Assembly: GCA_947652115.1 (NCBI GenBank) | Contig: OX393562.1 | Span: 24,085,397-24,149,396 of the forward strand | Direction of reading: 5' to 3' | Length of the DNA: 64,000 nt | Source of the DNA: Blastomussa wellsi | Lineage: Eukaryota; Cnidaria; Anthozoa; Scleractinia; Plerogyridae | In this document: piece after piece, positions 62,301 to 64,000 of the stretch | How positions within the stretch are numbered: the first letter of the stretch is position 1 | How the letters are laid out: each line of letters begins with the position of its first letter | Translations under genes and position numbers: made by a program | Notes under the pieces: model-generated | Database searches by the model: none | Told to the model about the DNA's origin: nothing | Seen by the model: the letters and a program-made list of their open reading frames with translations, nothing else

Positions 62301-64000
62301 CCCATGGCAACTGTCTTCTGACGAATTGACTTTAAACTAGTTATTTTTACATTTAAGGACTTGTTAGCAATGTTTTGTTGATTATGAGCACTTTTCAGCA
62401 GTTTTTGGCGATTTTCCGACGTTTCGCAAAAATAAAAATCCAAGATGGCGAATTTAAGATGGCCGCAATTTGGACATGTTGACGTAATTACCACGTGATA
62501 TGACCTCATCATCCCACGTAACCTATCTCAAAATGTAGATTTTGAACGCACTATTTAATCAGCCCACAGCCCGGTCAGAAAAGATAAAAAAAGCCCGGTC
62601 TGAAAAGGGTTAATGAACAGCTTGCTGTTTGGTAACGGCTAACAAGGTGTGCGAGGGGTATGGATTGGAATTTTATTCCATTCTCACAATTGCAAAAACT
62701 AAAAAATCCCACTGATGTCGCTTGGTTGTGAGCAAATGTCAATGTCAATAATTTCATGCGTGATAGAGAAAGGATCGTTCGTGGCGCAGACAGCTCAATT
62801 TGAAAGAAGGCTGGAAAAGAAATATTTTTAAGCTCGTGGCTACAGAACAATTTAGAGGTGAATAAAGTCCACAAATGCAAGTCTTTTCGGAAGAATTGTA
62901 TTCATGTTAGTGCAAAACAAACCTGTTTGGGTGTGCATTTGGTAGAATAAACTGGAACTGCACAAGCAAGACATTCGCCTCGACCTTCGAAAAGATGAAT
63001 GAAGAAAAAGGTTACCAAGCCTTATCAAAGAAAATGCATTTTACCGTGTGGTACAACGTCCACATTTTCCATCATGGCAACAGAATAGAACCTAGCCTGC
63101 GTAGCAAGCGTTCTCAAGCGAGCGAAGAGCTGTTATGATCTGTTATCGTATATCTGGCCCCAATTTTCGCGCGACCAGAAATCGCTCTTCGCTCTTCGCT
63201 CGGGCGGGAACGCTTGCCACGCAGGCTAAATAGAACCTGTAAAGGTATTTTTGTCAAACGTTGACATCTCAAAACAAAATCTACCTTCTCATGGTATAGA
63301 GTAGTGAGCTCATATGCTTGATAACTGCGCCTGATGTAAACCTGCAAGAAAGTGTCAACGATTAAGATATTTTTCTCGAGACACGCAACTAATCACCGAA
63401 ACATTTTATTTAACAAATAAAGAAGCCTGAGCCATGTATTATACCGTCATAAACACGACGGGCATTTGAAAACACGAGGGAAATGTAGAAAACACGAGCC
63501 GCAGGCGAGCGTTTTCCACATTTCTCGAGTGTCCTGAAATGTCCAGAGTGTTTTATGACAGTATGATACATGGCTTAGGCTTCTTTATTTGCTTTATGAT
63601 ACAGATTTTATACGCCGGAAGTAAAAACAACAAAACACACACGATGGAAAAACTGTTAAAAGCAATTTATTTTCATTCGAGCAAAGCTGGAGAAAAACCA
63701 ATAACGCTTTTCCTATGTTTTATACTCTGATAAAACATGGGTTTTTGACCAATCAGAGCTCGCACAAAATCCTATCTATATTATAAAGCTTTATATTTTA
63801 TAATGCTCAAAACCCACCTCCAGAGCTGCCCTCCTAACTGCTTCATTAGAGTGGTAGAAGAAGCTTGGAAGAATGTCAAATATCGCATTTTCCGAGAGTA
63901 TCAATTTCTAGAATTAACAAAATCAATCATGAATCATGTTTACTACTTTTATTTTTAAATGTTCTATGAAAGTGCACCCAAATGTAGATTTCGCAGCCGC
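41393..64000 (-). CDS. ACACA: Acetyl-CoA carboxylase, 3' part (central domain end and carboxyltransferase)
   Basis: Exons from 5' to 3' on minus: 63907-63818, 63341-63285, 62984-62923, 62085-62037, 61625-61516, 59878-59759, 58990-58931, 58442-58401, 58301-58161, 56985-56908, 56823-56737, 56128-56060, 55083-54992, 54538-54427, 53901-53815, 53613-53545, 52854-52789, 52337-52263, 52134-52075, 51967-51896, 51334-51197, 50667-50626, 50052-49974, 49462-49365, 48910-48800, 48313-48247, 48009-47933, 46974-46854, 46440-46344, 46246-46150, 45654-45528, 44643-44457, 44264-44143, 43940-43861, 43315-43250, 42928-42828, 42281-42212, 42112-41982, 41546-41393. Phases agree except across 61516-59878, where one exon is unplaced. 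Signature phrases are [36 protein letters not shown] and ANWRGFSGG. The enzyme makes malonyl-CoA for fatty-acid synthesis in the cytosol. Biotin carboxylase and BCCP domains lie beyond 64000. Confidence 0.95.
46003..46130 (+). repeat. Dispersed intronic repeat, copy 1
   Basis: Contains TTAGTATCACCTCTTTCTTT and GGTTTCCTTCATTTTTAGGG. Related copies lie at 52618-52735 (same strand) and 55168-55310 (opposite strand), all in ACC introns. Confidence 0.8.
47139..47398. mobile_element. MITE with long inverted ends
   Basis: The left arm begins ATTCTCGTCCCCAGAGCCAC and includes CTAAGCCGGCTGGGC. The right arm is its reverse complement, ending GCGAGAAT. It is the same family as 57537-57860. Confidence 0.85.
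47674..47795. repeat. 16-bp tandem repeat, about eight copies
   Basis: The unit is CAAGATCATGGTTATG with increasing changes to the right (CAGGATCTTGGTTGTG). It lies in an ACC intron; the frames crossing it are artefacts. Confidence 0.9.
48484..48777 (-). mobile_element. tRNA-derived SINE with body
   Basis: The head on minus reads CTGGTTAGCTCAGTTGGTAG and box B GAGTTCGAGCCCC, followed by a body with GGGACGTTAAAGAACCCATG and CCAGTGTTGTGGTCTGGCC. It is 200 bases longer than a tRNA, so it is a SINE and not a functional tRNA. Confidence 0.85.
49050..49145 (-). mobile_element. SINE fragment with tRNA-like head
   Basis: The minus strand reads GATCGGTCAGTTGGTAGAGC and later AGCCTGAGTTTCTTCAGGC, the usual SINE head and tail of this window. 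Confidence 0.65.
50133..50450. repeat. Dispersed 320-bp repeat, copy 1
   Basis: Shares most of its length with 53115-53464: GCGCCAAATGAAAAATATTC at the start, TAGGATATCCCAGGTGT in the middle and GGCCCGAATATTT at the end. It is rich in GAATAC(G) words. Both copies are in ACC introns and in the same orientation. Confidence 0.85.
51450..51572. mobile_element. Short MITE related to 63093-63228
   Basis: Ends are GCTTGCGTAGCTGGCGGGAT and ATCCTGCCAGCTACCCAGGC, imperfect inverted repeats. Confidence 0.75.
52618..52735 (+). repeat. Dispersed intronic repeat, copy 2
   Basis: Related to 46003-46130 through TATAGTATCACCTCTTT and GGTTTCCTACATTTTAAGGG. Confidence 0.8.
53115..53464. repeat. Dispersed 350-bp repeat, copy 2
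   Basis: Second copy of the element at 50133-50450, slightly longer, with small insertions. Confidence 0.85.
54606..54896 (+). mobile_element. tRNA-derived SINE
   Basis: The head has box A TGGCCTAATGG and box B GGTTCGAGCCC. The body includes ACCCAGGTCTATAAATGGGA and CTCCGGCCTGATGGGCCACT. Confidence 0.85.
55168..55310 (-). repeat. Dispersed intronic repeat, copy 3 (opposite strand)
   Basis: Its reverse complement reads TTTAGTATCACCTCTTTGAT and GAGGTTTCCTTCATTTTAAG, as in 46003-46130. Confidence 0.8.
55643..55830 (+). mobile_element. tRNA-Ser-like SINE
   Basis: The head GTGACCGAGTGGTTACGGC and a long anticodon stem around CTTGAAATCC resemble tRNA-Ser. Box B is degraded. The body ends GCCTCACACCAGTTGGGGTG. 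Confidence 0.8.
57429..57520. mobile_element. Small palindromic MITE, copy 1
   Basis: Ends are CAACCTCATTCCCAGGGTCT and ACCCTGGGAACGAAGTTGG. It lies next to the larger MITE at 57537 and matches 57993-58061. Confidence 0.85.
57537..57860. mobile_element. MITE with about 75-bp inverted ends
   Basis: The arms start ATTCTCGTCCCCATAGCCCT and end GGGGACGAGAAT. Each includes GCC(G/T)GCAGGGCC-type words and ACGTAGGGCTCTGG. Same family as 47139-47398. Confidence 0.9.
57993..58061. mobile_element. Small palindromic MITE, copy 2
   Basis: CAACCTCATCCCAGGGTCTT pairs with GAGACCCTGGGAACGAGGTT with almost no loop. Confidence 0.85.
60461..60623. mobile_element. MITE with about 47-bp inverted ends
   Basis: CAATAGACCAATTTCGATAT at the left end is repeated inverted at 60601-60623. 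A second, partial copy with the right end only lies at about 60820-60983. Confidence 0.85.
61728..61880 (-). mobile_element. tRNA-derived SINE
   Basis: The minus strand reads TGTGGCTTCCTAGCTCAGTT and box B GGGCTCAAATCCC, then GTTGAAGCCCTCGGTGACGA. It is the same family as 33641-33800. Confidence 0.8.
63093..63228. mobile_element. Short MITE
   Basis: Ends TAGCCTGCGTAGCAAGCG and CGCTTGCCACGCAGGCTA are inverted repeats. The centre has GCGAGCGAAGAGC and its inverse. Confidence 0.85.

Overview
The window is eukaryotic DNA from an animal, most likely an anthozoan cnidarian such as a stony coral. This is inferred from GT-AG introns, two conserved metazoan genes, many tRNA-derived SINEs and MITEs, and the frequent ACATGTA words of the non-viral part. 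The species cannot be named from the sequence alone.

Region 1, about 1-18.5 kb, is a gene-dense, less AT-rich block: one arm of an integrated Polinton/Maverick-type virus of the adintovirus kind. Its left end lies outside the window. It carries a protein-primed family B DNA polymerase (1-3374, minus, cut by the window edge) and a spliced early locus (3686-5344). A minus-strand set follows: a DEDDh-like exonuclease, a GRF zinc-finger protein and an unknown protein (5355-6908). The plus-strand late array (7170-17398) holds a chromodomain DDE integrase, two paralogous candidate minor capsid proteins, small basic virion proteins, a split double-jelly-roll major capsid gene, an adenain-like protease, a tRNA-His gene, an A32/FtsK-like packaging ATPase, a two-TM protein and a parvovirus-like phospholipase A2. 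Two further small genes lie at 17.6-18.3 kb. Genes in the late array overlap by a few bases almost without exception. The two divergent promoter regions share a 19-bp motif.

The most novel feature is at 3686-5344. A short two-exon module encoding an F-box-like N-terminus is followed by six consecutive candidate 3'-terminal exons. Each has its own polypyrimidine tract and AG acceptor, most are followed by a poly(A)-like signal, and all six are in the same splice phase. Each encodes a different short Cys-rich tail, so the locus looks like a swap-the-C-terminus cassette.

Region 2, about 18.5-28.8 kb, is AT-rich host intergenic DNA. It contains a tandem duplication, a C2H2 zinc-finger fragment and a broken Crypton-type tyrosine recombinase gene.

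Region 3, 28.9-39.0 kb, is a complete ten-exon METTL25-like methyltransferase gene on the plus strand. One intron holds a truncated, 5'-inverted LINE and others hold MITEs and SINEs.

Region 4, 41.4-64.0 kb, is the 3' part of an acetyl-CoA carboxylase gene on the minus strand. I placed 39 exons covering the end of the central domain and the whole carboxyltransferase domain. It is convergent with METTL25 and its introns are loaded with SINEs, MITEs and other repeats.
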